DNA of 64,000 nt from Planctomycetota bacterium (GTDB lineage Bacteria; Planctomycetota; UBA1135; UBA2386). The translations under genes were made by a program, and so were the position numbers. Position 1 is the stretch's first letter. Each line of letters opens with the position of its first letter. Shown one piece after another: positions 1 to 10,546 of the stretch. The notes beneath the pieces are model-generated. The model had not been told where the DNA came from. It searched no databases and worked only from the letters and a program-made list of their open reading frames with translations. Location of the stretch: the NCBI GenBank assembly GCA_019636245.1, contig JAHBXX010000008.1:1-64000 (forward strand), in the 5' to 3' direction.

Positions 1-1
1 A

Positions 2-670
2 ACCGGCACCTCGTCCTCCTCCTCCCACCGCGGCACCACCCGCGCCCGCAGCCCAGCCGCCGGCCACGGCGACCTGCCGGTGATGGCAAGGCTGCTCGCC
101 GCCGGCGCCCCGCAGGCCCACGCCGACCACGCGCTGCTGCGCGCCGCCGGACTCGACGACGCCGCGGCCGCGACGAAGGTCGTGCGCGCGATGCTCGCCG
201 CCGGCGCCAACGCCTCCGCGCCCGTGCTGTTCCAGTCGGCGCTCGGCGCCGCCTGCAAGAAGGGGCATCGCGCGCTCGCCGAGCTGCTGTTCGCGTCGAG
301 CGACGCGGCGACGCGCAACCTCGCCGTGAGCGAAGTCGCCGACGACGGCCCGATCGACGAGCTGGCCGCGCAGCTCGATCCGCTTCGCCTGCTGCGGCGC
401 GGTGTGTGGGCCGGCAAGGAGCCGCCCGACGACGCGCTGATGCGCAAGGTGTTCACGCAGACGAAGAAGTTCGGCGCCTTCTACCTGTTCGCCGACCCGA
501 AGGGCTCGTGGTCGATCCGCTTCGGCGCCCAGTTCGACGCGACCGACGTGCCCGAGCGCCCGGCCAAGGACGACCCCGGCGTGGCGACGCTCCGCGGCCT
601 GATCGAGTTCGTCAACGTGGTCGGCGAGGAGATGGACCGGAAGCTCAACGGCGAGCGCGACCTGCGTTAG
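2..670 (+). CDS. Ankyrin-repeat protein, 5' end cut by window edge
   Basis: The frame is open from the first complete codon, so the gene begins outside the window. Residues read from about base 62 onward (HGDLPVMARLLAAGA, then VRAMLAAGANASAPVLF and ACKKGHRALAELLF) follow the helix-turn-helix spacing of ankyrin repeats, so an internal GTG at 80 is unlikely to be the true start because it would cut a repeat in half. The last 90 residues are acidic/mixed and match nothing I recognise. Ankyrin proteins bind other proteins; the partner cannot be told. The stop at 668-670 is followed by a 397-base gap before the kinase gene. Confidence 0.75.
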   Translation, partial: TGTSSSSSHRGTTRARSPAAGHGDLPVMARLLAAGAPQAHADHALLRAAGLDDAAAATKVVRAMLAAGANASAPVLFQSALGAACKKGHRALAELLFASSDAATRNLAVSEVADDGPIDELAAQLDPLRLLRRGVWAGKEPPDDALMRKVFTQTKKFGAFYLFADPKGSWSIRFGAQFDATDVPERPAKDDPGVATLRGLIEFVNVVGEEMDRKLNGERDLR

Positions 671-1067
671 GCGCCTGCGGCGCGGCCGGGGACGCGCCGC
701 GTCGCCGGCGCCGCGGCGCGACGGGACTGCCGTGCGCATATCCGCTGCCGTGTCCGGCCGTCGGCCGCGGCAGCCCAGGCGTTGGCGTGTCGGGCCCGGG
801 ATGCGCGATGCCGGGTGCCTCGGGGCGGTGGACCAGCGCGTCGAGCCCGAAGTCGTCGCGCGGCGAGACGGGTCGCGTCGGCTGCGACGACCCTCGCGTA
901 CCGGCGACCGGCAGCCCACCGCGGGCACGAGCTGCGGCGCGCGGTCCCTGCCCCGCGGTCGATGCGCGCCGACGGCGGGCCGCCGGCGAAGTCACAGGCT
1001 TCTGCGGTTAACGCTCGCCAAGGCCGTCCGCACGGCTTCCATTCGGACGCCACCGCCGCGCCTCGTG
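671..1067. other. Intergenic stretch before the TPR kinase gene
   Basis: No convincing gene: the open frames here are Arg/Pro/Gly-rich and look like GC-driven noise, and the kinase frame itself is open through this stretch only in low-complexity Arg-rich sequence. It should contain the kinase promoter, but no clear -35/-10 pair or strong Shine-Dalgarno is visible. Confidence 0.4.
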
Positions 1068-4000
1068 ATGAACCACTCGAAACCCGACGACGTCGACCCG
1101 GATTCCAAGGACCACATCGACCAGGGACTGCGCGACAACGGGAACGCCGACAGCATCGGCGACCTGATCGAACGGCTCGGTGGCAAGCTGCCGACGGTCG
1201 ACCTGCGCGCCCACGCGGCGAACGACGAACCGGCCCCGATCGAGACCCACCCCGACGCCGGCATCACGCCGCGCCGCGGCAACTTCCACGTGCTCGGCGA
1301 GCTCGCGCGCGGCGGCATGGGCGTGGTGCTGCGTGGCCACGAGATCGACCTGCGCCGCGACGTCGCCATCAAGGTGCTGCAGAAGCGGTTCGCTGCGAAT
1401 CCCGAGGTGCTCGCGCGGTTCATCGAGGAAGCGCAGATCGGCGGCCAGTTGCAGCATCCCGGCATCGTGCCCGTCTACGAGATCGGGGTCATGGCCGACC
1501 AGCGGCCGTACTTCACGATGAAGCTGGTGAAGGGCCAGACGCTCGCCGCCCGTCTCACCGAGCGCGCCAACACGGTCGCGGACTTCCGGCAGCTGCTGGA
1601 CGTGTTCCAGGCGGTCTGCTTGACGATGGCCTACGCCCACAGCCGCAGGGTCATCCACCGCGACCTGAAGCCGGCCAACGTGATGGTCGGCGCATTCGGC
1701 GAAGTGCAGGTGGTCGACTGGGGCCTGGCCAAGGTGCTGAGCAGCGGCGGCGGCGCCGACGAGGCCCGCGCCTCGCAGCGCCTCGGCACGCAGGTGTCGA
1801 TCATCGAGACGCTGCGCAGCGAACCGGGTTCGGCGGGCGCGTCGATGGCCGGTTCGGTGCTCGGCACGCCGGCGTACATGCCGCCCGAGCAGGCGCGCGG
1901 CGCCATCGACCAGCTCGACGAGCGCAGCGACGTGTTCTCGCTCGGCGCGATGCTGTGCGAGCTGCTGACCGGGGCGCCGCCGTACGGCCCCGACTTCCGC
2001 GAGGCGCTGACCCAGGCAGCGACCGGCGACCTGACGGCGGCGATGCAGCGCCTCGACCAGTGCGGCGCCGACGCGCCGCTCGTCGCGCTGTGCAAGCAGT
2101 GCCTCGCGCCGGCGCCGGCGGCGCGGCCAGCCGATGCCGGCGTGCTGGCGAAGGCGCTGCAGGCCTACCTGGCGTCGGTCGAACAGCGGGCGCTCGACGC
2201 GCGCCTGGCGGCCGTCGCGGCGACGACCCGCGCGGAGGCCGCGCGCCGCACCCGCAACCTCACCGTCGCGCTGGCCCTCACGGGCGTCCTGGCGGTGGGC
2301 CTTGGTGGCGCCGGCTACGCGTGGCTGCGCGCCGAGCGGGATCAGCGCCTGCTGGCCGCCGTCGAGCGCGCCAACGCGGCGATGGCCGAAGCAGCGCTGC
2401 TGCGCGGCCAGCAGCGTTGGCCGGAGGCCGCGGCGGCGGCGCGGCGGTCGGCCGAGCTGTTGCCCGACGACGCGCCGGTCGCGTTGGTCGCGGCCGCGCG
2501 CAAGGAGCAGGCGGAGCTCGAGACGCTGGCCCGCGCCGACCGCGAGGCGGCAGCGCTCGCCGCCGACAACGCGCGCCTGCTCGGCGAGCTGCGCTCCATC
2601 GCCGAACCCGACGGCGGGCAGTATGCGCCCACCGACTGGACGCGCGTCGACGGCCAGTTCGCGGCGGTGTTCCGCGCGCACGGCCTCGCCGTCGACGATG
2701 CGTCGCCCGCGGCGGCCGAGGCGCTGGCCGCGCGCGGCATCCGCGTGCCGTTGGCTGAGAGCCTCGGCGAATGGGCGGCGGTCCGGCGAGCCAAGCGCGA
2801 CCGCGACGGGGCCGAACGCCTGCTGCGCGCCGCGATGCGTCTCGATCCGGACCCCGATCGCGTGGCGCTGCGCAACGCGGTGCTGGCGGGCAACGCGGAG
2901 GCCGTCGTCGCGCTGGCGAAGGCGCCGACGGCCCTCGCGATGCCCTCGGCGACCCTGGTCGAGATGGTCCGCGCGCTGCGCGCGGTGGGCCGTTCCAGCG
3001 ACGCGATCGACGCGCAGGTCGCCGCCTGCCTGCGCCATCCCGAGGACCCGCTGCTGGCGTTCGAGGTCGCCGCGGCGCTGCGACAGGTGGGCCGTGGCCA
3101 GGAATCCGTGCGCCTGCTGCACGCCGCCCTGGCGGCGCAGCCCGCGAGCCTGCCGGTCCGCCGATCGCTCGCTTGCGTCCTCGAGGTCGACCTCCAGGAG
3201 TACCGGGCCGCGGAGCAGTTCGTGCGCGAGTCGCTGCGCGTGTTCCCCGACGACGCCTACCTGCATCTGCGCCTGGGCCAGTGCCTGCTCGCCCAGGAGC
3301 GCTACGACCCGCTGGGCCTGCCGATCTCGCGGCAACCGGAGACCCCGCAGAAGGCCGCCGCCCTCGCCGAGCTCCGCACCGCGATCCGCCTCGGGCCGCA
3401 CGCCGACTACCACCAGGTGCTCGGCAGCACGCTGCTCGGGCTCGGCCGCTTCGCCGACGCCGCCGCGGCGGCGCGGGAAGGGCTCGCGATGGCAGAACGC
3501 AGCCAGTCCGGCGCGACCACGCGGTCTGCCCTGCACTACGTGCTCAGCATCGCCTGCGAGCGCATGGGCGACGACCAGGAGGCGGAGAAGGCCATGCGCA
3601 GCGCCGCGACCTTGCTGCCCGACGACGCGCTGGCCGTGTGCGGCTACGCCAGGCTGCAGGCCAAGACGGATGTCGCCCTCGCGCTGCGCACGGTGCAGGA
3701 GTTCCTCGCCAAGAAGCCGCAGGATGCCGCCGCGCTCTCGGCGTTGGCGACCCTGTTGGCGAAGGACGGGCAGGCGCCGGCGGCCCTGGCCGCGGCACGG
3801 CGCGCTGCCGAGAGCGACCCGCGCGACGTCGCCTATTGGGTCGCGCTGGCGATGCTGACGATCGAACATGGGCAGGTCGCCGAGGCGCTGACGGCGTGCG
3901 AGCAGGGGCTCGAACTGCACCCCCGCAGCTGGGAGCTCTGGGACCTGCTGGGCATGCAACTGCGCGCGGCGGGCCGCGATGCCGAACTGCGCGAACGGTT

Positions 4001-5207
4001 CCAGGCGCTGGCGCGTCGCGACCCGAGCAATCCGGTGGCGCCCGCCCGACTCGGCGAGCAGCACATGAAGGAGGGCGAACCGGCGCTGGCGGTCCCGCTG
4101 CTGCGCCAGTCCGTGCGACTCGGCCTGCGTTCCCCCGGCGCGTACACCAACCTCGCCGACGCGCTGCTGGCCAGCGAAGGGCCGGCGGCGGCGTTGCCCG
4201 TGCGCGACGAAGCGATCGCGAGCTGGCCCGAGATGGCGGCGCTCTACGTCCATCGCGCCAGGGACTACGCGCAGCTCCGACGCCTCGCCGAGGCCTTGGC
4301 CGACGCCGAGACGGCGGTGCGCCTGGCCCCTGGCCGCGCGTTCCCGCTCGAAGCGCTGGCGGCGATCCAGTTCGAGGACGGCGCCTACGCGGCAGCTGCT
4401 GCCACGGCGCGCGCGGCGCTGCGCGCTGCGACCGCGCCGCCGCTGGAGCTGGAGCTGCCGGGCGATCGCAGCTTCGCGTTCGCCTTCGGCACCGAGCTGA
4501 TCCCCGTGCGGCCGGCGGACGCGGCCGAACTGCTGCGCGTCGCCACCGAACGCGCGCCCGGCCTCGCCGAGGCGTGGTGCAATCTCGGCCATGCCCTGGC
4601 GGGCGCGGGTCGCCACGCCGATGCCCTGGCGGCGCTCGCGAAGGGGCACGCGCTGGGCGCAGCGTCGCCGCGATGGGAGTACCCGTCGGCGGAATGGGTC
4701 GAACGGGCGCGCTTCTTCGCGGAGGCCGAAGCGCGCTGGCTCGCCTGGCTCGCGGAAGGCAAGCAGCCGGACGAGACCCAGGAGCGGCTGGGCATGATGA
4801 AGTGGGCGCTGGCCCGCGGCGAGGCAGCGGCGGCGCTGCGGCTCGGCGACACGCTGCTGGCGCCGGAGGGCCTCGTGCCAGCCGAAACCGGCATCCACGC
4901 CGATGCCAGCAAGGCCGCGATGCTGCTGGCGAACGCGGCGACGGACGCCGCCGCCCGGGCCACGCTGCACCGCCGGGCGCGCGCCGAACTCGGCCAGCAT
5001 GTCGAGGGGATGCGCAGCCTCGCGGCGCAGGATCCGTCGGCAGGGCCGCCCTTGGCGATGAACCTGCGGGGGATCCTGGCCGACGAGGCGTACGCCCCGG
5101 TGCGCGAGCCAGGCGGCGTCGACCAGCTGCCGGCGGCGGACGCCGCGGCGTGGCGGCAGCAATGGGCCGCGCTGCAGCAACTCGCCGCCGCGCTGGCGGC
5201 GCAGTGA
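1068..5207 (+). CDS. PknB-type Ser/Thr kinase with TM segment and TPR array
   Basis: A 1379-residue membrane kinase. ATG at 1068 is chosen because the sequence becomes protein-like there (MNHSKPDDVD). The kinase domain spans about residues 73-370: glycine loop RGGMGVV (81-87), VAIK lysine 102, catalytic HRDLKPAN with Asp199, DWG in place of DFG (217-219), then GTPAYMPPEQ. A membrane segment follows at about 398-420 (LTVALALTGVLAVGLGGAG), then some 900 residues of alanine-rich helical pairs typical of TPRs, presumably outside the membrane as a protein-binding scaffold. All catalytic residues are present, so activity is expected. Kinases of this architecture, including DWG, are common in Planctomycetota. 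Target and signal cannot be told from context. Confidence 0.9.
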   Translation: MNHSKPDDVDPDSKDHIDQGLRDNGNADSIGDLIERLGGKLPTVDLRAHAANDEPAPIETHPDAGITPRRGNFHVLGELARGGMGVVLRGHEIDLRRDVAIKVLQKRFAANPEVLARFIEEAQIGGQLQHPGIVPVYEIGVMADQRPYFTMKLVKGQTLAARLTERANTVADFRQLLDVFQAVCLTMAYAHSRRVIHRDLKPANVMVGAFGEVQVVDWGLAKVLSSGGGADEARASQRLGTQVSIIETLRSEPGSAGASMAGSVLGTPAYMPPEQARGAIDQLDERSDVFSLGAMLCELLTGAPPYGPDFREALTQAATGDLTAAMQRLDQCGADAPLVALCKQCLAPAPAARPADAGVLAKALQAYLASVEQRALDARLAAVAATTRAEAARRTRNLTVALALTGVLAVGLGGAGYAWLRAERDQRLLAAVERANAAMAEAALLRGQQRWPEAAAAARRSAELLPDDAPVALVAAARKEQAELETLARADREAAALAADNARLLGELRSIAEPDGGQYAPTDWTRVDGQFAAVFRAHGLAVDDASPAAAEALAARGIRVPLAESLGEWAAVRRAKRDRDGAERLLRAAMRLDPDPDRVALRNAVLAGNAEAVVALAKAPTALAMPSATLVEMVRALRAVGRSSDAIDAQVAACLRHPEDPLLAFEVAAALRQVGRGQESVRLLHAALAAQPASLPVRRSLACVLEVDLQEYRAAEQFVRESLRVFPDDAYLHLRLGQCLLAQERYDPLGLPISRQPETPQKAAALAELRTAIRLGPHADYHQVLGSTLLGLGRFADAAAAAREGLAMAERSQSGATTRSALHYVLSIACERMGDDQEAEKAMRSAATLLPDDALAVCGYARLQAKTDVALALRTVQEFLAKKPQDAAALSALATLLAKDGQAPAALAAARRAAESDPRDVAYWVALAMLTIEHGQVAEALTACEQGLELHPRSWELWDLLGMQLRAAGRDAELRERFQALARRDPSNPVAPARLGEQHMKEGEPALAVPLLRQSVRLGLRSPGAYTNLADALLASEGPAAALPVRDEAIASWPEMAALYVHRARDYAQLRRLAEALADAETAVRLAPGRAFPLEALAAIQFEDGAYAAAAATARAALRAATAPPLELELPGDRSFAFAFGTELIPVRPADAAELLRVATERAPGLAEAWCNLGHALAGAGRHADALAALAKGHALGAASPRWEYPSAEWVERARFFAEAEARWLAWLAEGKQPDETQERLGMMKWALARGEAAAALRLGDTLLAPEGLVPAETGIHADASKAAMLLANAATDAAARATLHRRARAELGQHVEGMRSLAAQDPSAGPPLAMNLRGILADEAYAPVREPGGVDQLPAADAAAWRQQWAALQQLAAALAAQ

Positions 5208-5403
5208 CCGCCCCGGCCGACGGGTCGCGCGACCACGAACAAGGGCGACTTCACCGCCGCTCGGCGCGCTCGCGCGCGATCAGGCTGTCGGCCGGCGACG
5301 GCCCGAATGGCGCGAGCCAGCGGCCCACATCGCGGCCATGCGGCCCGACCGCCGCGACGACGCGTCCAGCCGCGGCGGCCAGGCCTCGACGCGCGCGGTC
5401 AGG

Positions 5404-5530
5404 TCACTGGTTGCCGAACACGCCGTGGCCGGCGTTGCTGGCGACGAAGCCGAACGCGTTGGCCATCGGATCGAACACGAAGGCTTGGTTGTAGAAGCTC
5501 TGGCCGAGCACGTAGATGTTGCGTGCGCGA
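5404..5530 (-). pseudogene. C-terminal remnant of a secreted protein
   Basis: The last ~40 codons before the stop at 5404-5406 read NIYVLGQSFYNQAFVFDP and then end SNAGHGVFGNQ. This resembles the tail domain found at the C-terminus of many secreted proteins in planctomycete-like genomes (recalled pattern: F-Y-x-Q-A, then D-P-x-A-N, then SNA-G). No matching upstream part exists: within about 10 bases of 5520-5531 the reading switches to a transposase in another frame. It is best read as the 3' stump of a gene destroyed by the neighbouring insertion. Confidence 0.5.
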
Positions 5531-6098
5531 TCACACCGTCGAGCCACAGCACGTGGAAGTGCACGTTCAGCCGCAGGCCCGAGTCGAACCGCTGCACGAA
5601 CGCCACCGCCCCCGTGCGCGATCGCGGCAGGCCCTGCCGCCGCGCGCGCCCTTCGTACCAGCCCGACACCGTGCGCAGCAGCACCCGCCGCACCAGCGCG
5701 CACGCGTCCGGGTCGTACGCGCACAGCACCCGCAGCCGATGCGGCAGCGACAGCACCCACTGCCGCACCGGCGCTTCGTCGGGGATCACCCGGTCCACCA
5801 ACCACAGAGCCGTGTCCGCCATGCGCCGCGCCCCGCACGACGGGCAGAAGCCGCGCCCCTTGCACGAGAACGCCACCACGTCGTCCTTGCCGCACCCGGA
5901 GCACCACACCCGCGCTACGCCGTGCGCGAGGATCCCGCAGCGCAGGAACGACTCCACCTCCCGCGCGCAGAACCGCGGCAGCGGCCGCTCCCGCAGAGCC
6001 AGCCCGGCCCGCACCCCAGCCCATGCGCCCTGCACGACCCGGTAGAGCACCGACGCCTCCGGCCGGCGGCGCCGCCATGTTCCGCCACCCGCGACCAC
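5531..6098 (-). mobile_element. Truncated IS91-family transposase
   Basis: From a GTG at 6098 the frame reads an N-terminal zinc-binding region (CSGCGKDDVVAFSCKGRGF, then CPSCGARR), the family's conserved QWVLSLPHRLR, and the HUH element NVHFHVLWLDGV. Immediately after this, near 5531, similarity stops, so the catalytic tyrosine region and the rest of the ~350-400 residue protein are missing. IS91 enzymes are single-strand rolling-circle transposases; this copy cannot be active. No matching end or terminal repeat could be seen. It sits between the kinase gene and the ABC-F gene, the only clear sign of mobile DNA in the window. Confidence 0.8.
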
Positions 6099-6221
6099 GT
6101 CCGGTCAGGTGCACCGGCGCGCCAGGCGGTGGCACCTGCAGCACACATTCGCGGCGGGGCCGACCCGCCATGGCAACGGGGTCGGCAGCCGGCGCCGCAG
6201 TCGCTATCCTGCTCGCCCCCG

Positions 6222-7853
<1,632 letters not shown>

Positions 7854-8292
7854 GCGCGGAGCCGAATCGGTGACGGTCGGCGCCGGCACGCGTCCGTGCG
7901 CAACTCGATGTCGGACTCGTGGGCGGCGAGGCACGTGCGCGCCGGCCGGCGACCCGCTGATCGCCGCGGTCTACCTCGACGTCGCGCCGGTCAGCGCCGG
8001 CGTGCCGCTGCCGACGCCGCTGTTCGGAGAGGCGTGCAGGCTCCACGTCGGCCTCAGCGCCGCGGCCTGGTCGGTGACGGTCGCACCGACGAGCCTGAGC
8101 GCGGGCCGCGGCACCGTCAGCCGCCGACGCGCAGCAGCACCAGCGTGCACCGCGCATGCCAGTTCGACCCGCTTCCGGAAGAGCCGCACCTCGAAAGCCA
8201 CCTGCGGTCCGGTTCGCCGCGCCGAGATCCTCGACCTCCTCCGGTCCGCAGCAGGACGTGATCTGGCAGCGGCTGCCCGTCGTCCCCGCCGT
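7854..8292. other. Gap with possible decayed secreted-protein fragment
   Basis: No intact gene. On the plus strand from about 7957 to 8120 one frame reads DPLIAAVYLDVAPVSAG followed by PLPTPLFGEACRLHVGLSAA, which is more protein-like than the surrounding Arg-rich frames and resembles secreted-protein tail sequence, but it has no start and dissolves into noise after about 8125. It may be a gene relic related to the stump at 5404. The rest shows nothing I can name. Confidence 0.25.
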
Positions 8293-9645
8293 CTACTCGA
8301 GCCCGAAGCCGAGCCGCCGCAGCTCCTCGCGCAGGGTTCGCCGCGCCGCCGCGTAGCTGCTGTCGGCGCCCCACGCCGCGGCCATGCGCTCGGTCCAGCC
8401 CTTGCCCTCGCTGACCGGCCGGCCGTTGTAGCCGCCCTGCTCGAGGTTGGCGCGGCGGGCCCAGGTGCGCATCACCTCGTCGGCGCCGTCGAGCACCGCG
8501 CCGACGTCCGCGTCGTAGCGATCCCAGTGCAGCACGCCAGCGAGCGGCATGCGGCCACGCGGCACCGGGTCGTCGGCCGGCACGCCGACCGTCATGCCGA
8601 ACACGACGTAGACGTGCGGTGGCAGGCCGAGCCGGGCTGCGAGTTCGATCGGATGGTTGCGCGCCGCGCCGATCATGCAGGCCCCCAGCCCCTCGGCCTC
8701 GGCCGCGAGCTGCAGGTTCTGGCCGAGCAGCGCCGCATCGACCGTCGCCTGCAGGAACAACTCGAGGCTCTGCGCCTGCAGCGTGGTGCCGTGGCGGCCG
8801 CAGGCGGCCGCGAGCTTGTGCAGATCGGCGCAGACCGCGAAGAACACCGGCGCCTCGACGATGTGCCGCTGGCCGCCACACAGCCGCGCGCATTCGGCCC
8901 TGGCCGCGGCGTCGCGGACGGCGATCACCGCATAGGCCTGGATGTAGCTCGACGTCGATGCGTGCCGTGCCGCGTCGACCAGCCGTTCGATCTGCACCGC
9001 CGGCACGGGATCGGGTCGGTAGGAACGGTGGCTGCGGTGCCGGAACATCTGCGCCACCGTGCTCCAGGGTTCGCCGTGCAGGGCGCAGACCGCCGCGCGC
9101 AGGTCCTCGGGCCGGTCGAGGTCGGCGGCGACCCACGGGTTGGCGGTCGGCACCACCTGCACCCGCGCCGGCTCGCGGCGTACGACGTCGCGCAGGGTGG
9201 CGCCGTCGGCCTCGATCTCGGCGAAGGCCGCGCGCGTGAACAGCGCCGGATGCCCGGGTCGGCCGCGGAACAGCGGCAACGCCACGGCGCAACCCGGGCG
9301 CCGCAGCAGCGCCGTGAGCGCCAGCACGGTGTCGGCCTCGACGAGCGCATGGTCGACCGGGAACACCAGGGCCGCGTCGACGTCGGCGGGCAGCACGCGG
9401 TGCGCCGCGCGCAGGCTGGCCGCCATGTCGCCGCCGCCGGCCACCTCGACCGCCTGCACGCCGGCCGACGACGGCAGCGGCGCCGCGCCGGCGCGCCGTA
9501 CGGCGACCACCCGGTCGATCGACGCCGCGCGGCATGTGGCGGCGACGCGCTCGATCGCCGTGCGGCCGCCGAGGTCGAGCAGCGCCTTGTCGGCGCCCAT
9601 GCGTTCGCCGAGGCCGGCCGCCGGCACGATCGCGACCGGGCGCAT
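8293..9645 (-). CDS. MobA-like nucleotidyltransferase fused to NfsA-like nitroreductase
   Basis: A 450-residue two-domain protein. Residues 1-185 form an NTP-transferase: VPAAGLGERMGADKALL (7-23) is the nucleotide-binding signature and FPVDHA (95-100) supplies the metal-binding Asp, as in MocA/MobA-type cytidylyl- or guanylyltransferases. From about 195 (MFRHRSHRSYRPDPVP) to the end it is a flavin nitroreductase of the NfsA group: SSYIQAYAVIAV, then GLPPHVYVVFGMTVGVPADD and a PRLPLA-like PRGRMPLAGVLHWDRYD. The ATG at 9645 lies 2 bases after the pyrE stop, so the two are co-translated. What the fused enzyme does is unknown; the transferase may act on a cofactor precursor and the reductase on a flavin- or quinone-type substrate, but that is inference. 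Confidence 0.8.
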   Translation of the reverse strand: MRPVAIVPAAGLGERMGADKALLDLGGRTAIERVAATCRAASIDRVVAVRRAGAAPLPSSAGVQAVEVAGGGDMAASLRAAHRVLPADVDAALVFPVDHALVEADTVLALTALLRRPGCAVALPLFRGRPGHPALFTRAAFAEIEADGATLRDVVRREPARVQVVPTANPWVAADLDRPEDLRAAVCALHGEPWSTVAQMFRHRSHRSYRPDPVPAVQIERLVDAARHASTSSYIQAYAVIAVRDAAARAECARLCGGQRHIVEAPVFFAVCADLHKLAAACGRHGTTLQAQSLELFLQATVDAALLGQNLQLAAEAEGLGACMIGAARNHPIELAARLGLPPHVYVVFGMTVGVPADDPVPRGRMPLAGVLHWDRYDADVGAVLDGADEVMRTWARRANLEQGGYNGRPVSEGKGWTERMAAAWGADSSYAAARRTLREELRRLGFGLE

Positions 9646-9647
9646 CG

Positions 9648-10214
9648 TCAGCCGCCGCGGATCTCGCGCAGCGTCAGCAGGCACTCGACGCGGTGTTCGC
9701 GTCGGAACGCGTCGGCGTCCGGATCCTCGCGGTCGGCGATCGCCATCACGACGACCGGCTCGGCGCCGGCCTCGCGCACCGCCTCGATCGCCTTCTTCGC
9801 CGAGCCGCCGGTCGTGACCGTGTCTTCGAGGATCGCCACCTTCTCGCCGTGCTCGAGGTCGCCCTCGATCCGCGAACCGGTGCCGTGCGCCTTCGCCTCC
9901 TTGCGCACCAGGAAGGCCTTCAGGTTCTGGCCGGTCTCGAACGACAGCGCCGCCACGGCGCTGGCCAGCGGATCGGCGCCGATCGTGAGCCCGCCGACGG
10001 CGGTGACCTCCGGGTGCGACCGCAGCCGGTCGAGCAGCAGCTTCGCGATCAGCCACAGCCCCTCGGGGTGCAGCGAGACCTTCTTGCCGTTGATGTAGAA
10101 GGTCGACCGCTTGCCCGAGGCGAGCACGATGTCGAGGCCATCGCGGTAGGCGCGTTCGCGGACGAGCTGCAGCAAGCGCGCCTTCGCGCGCACGGGGTCG
10201 AACGAAGTCGTCAC
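9648..10214 (-). CDS. pyrE: Orotate phosphoribosyltransferase
   Basis: A 188-residue cytosolic enzyme that joins orotate to PRPP to give OMP in pyrimidine synthesis. RSTFYINGKKVSLHPEG is the substrate-side signature, FLVRKEAKAHGTG carries the catalytic lysines, and VAILEDTVTTGGS is the PRPP-binding loop. The start is taken as GTG 10214 (VTTSFDPVRAK) because the frame upstream is Arg-rich noise and the domain begins right after. It heads a two-gene operon with the nucleotidyltransferase-nitroreductase gene. The partner enzyme PyrF is encoded far away at 59913-60794. Confidence 0.92.
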   Translation of the reverse strand: MTTSFDPVRAKARLLQLVRERAYRDGLDIVLASGKRSTFYINGKKVSLHPEGLWLIAKLLLDRLRSHPEVTAVGGLTIGADPLASAVAALSFETGQNLKAFLVRKEAKAHGTGSRIEGDLEHGEKVAILEDTVTTGGSAKKAIEAVREAGAEPVVVMAIADREDPDADAFRREHRVECLLTLREIRGG

Positions 10215-10546
10215 GGCGCCATGGATAGCGCGGCGGCATGGGCGTGTCCAAAACCACGGCCCCCGTGGCGTCGCAGCCACTTCCCGCCGTCGCGCCGAGG
10301 CGCGATGGCACGGGTCGGTTGCCGTGGCCGATCGACCGGACCTGCACGCCCTCCCGCGCCCGGGCCGCGAAGATCCTGTGCGCCCCCACGGGGCGATGGC
10401 TACGCTGCCGGTCGCGGCGCGCCGACCGGCCGACGCGAGGTCCCCGGACCCGAACCTGTGCGAACCCTGGACCACCTGCGGCAAGCGATGCAACGCCGGA
10501 CCGGCGGCCCCAGAGCCACCGCCGGGGTGAGCGCTGCGCGCCGGCA
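10215..10546. other. Divergent intergenic region, pyrE / GT2
   Basis: This region must hold promoters for pyrE (leftward) and the glycosyltransferase (rightward). The GT2 reading frame is open leftward to about 10238 but its translation there is rich in Arg, Pro and Ser with no domain character, so I treat it as non-coding. No clear promoter motif or terminator hairpin stands out. Confidence 0.4.

Noticed and set aside
1716-1724. DWG instead of DFG in the TPR kinase as a sign of inactivity
   Set aside because: The Asp that binds magnesium is kept, and DWG is a usual variant in kinases of this architecture; the Lys, HRD and glycine loop are all present.
1008-5180. A 1390-codon open frame antisense to the TPR kinase gene
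   Set aside because: Long antisense frames are expected at about 70% GC. Its translation is Arg/Gln/Leu-rich without domains, and the sense strand encodes a clear kinase with TPRs.
10238-10546. A long N-terminal extension of the glycosyltransferase
   Set aside because: The frame is open but its translation is Arg/Pro/Ser-rich with no domain, and it would leave almost no room for two divergent promoters.
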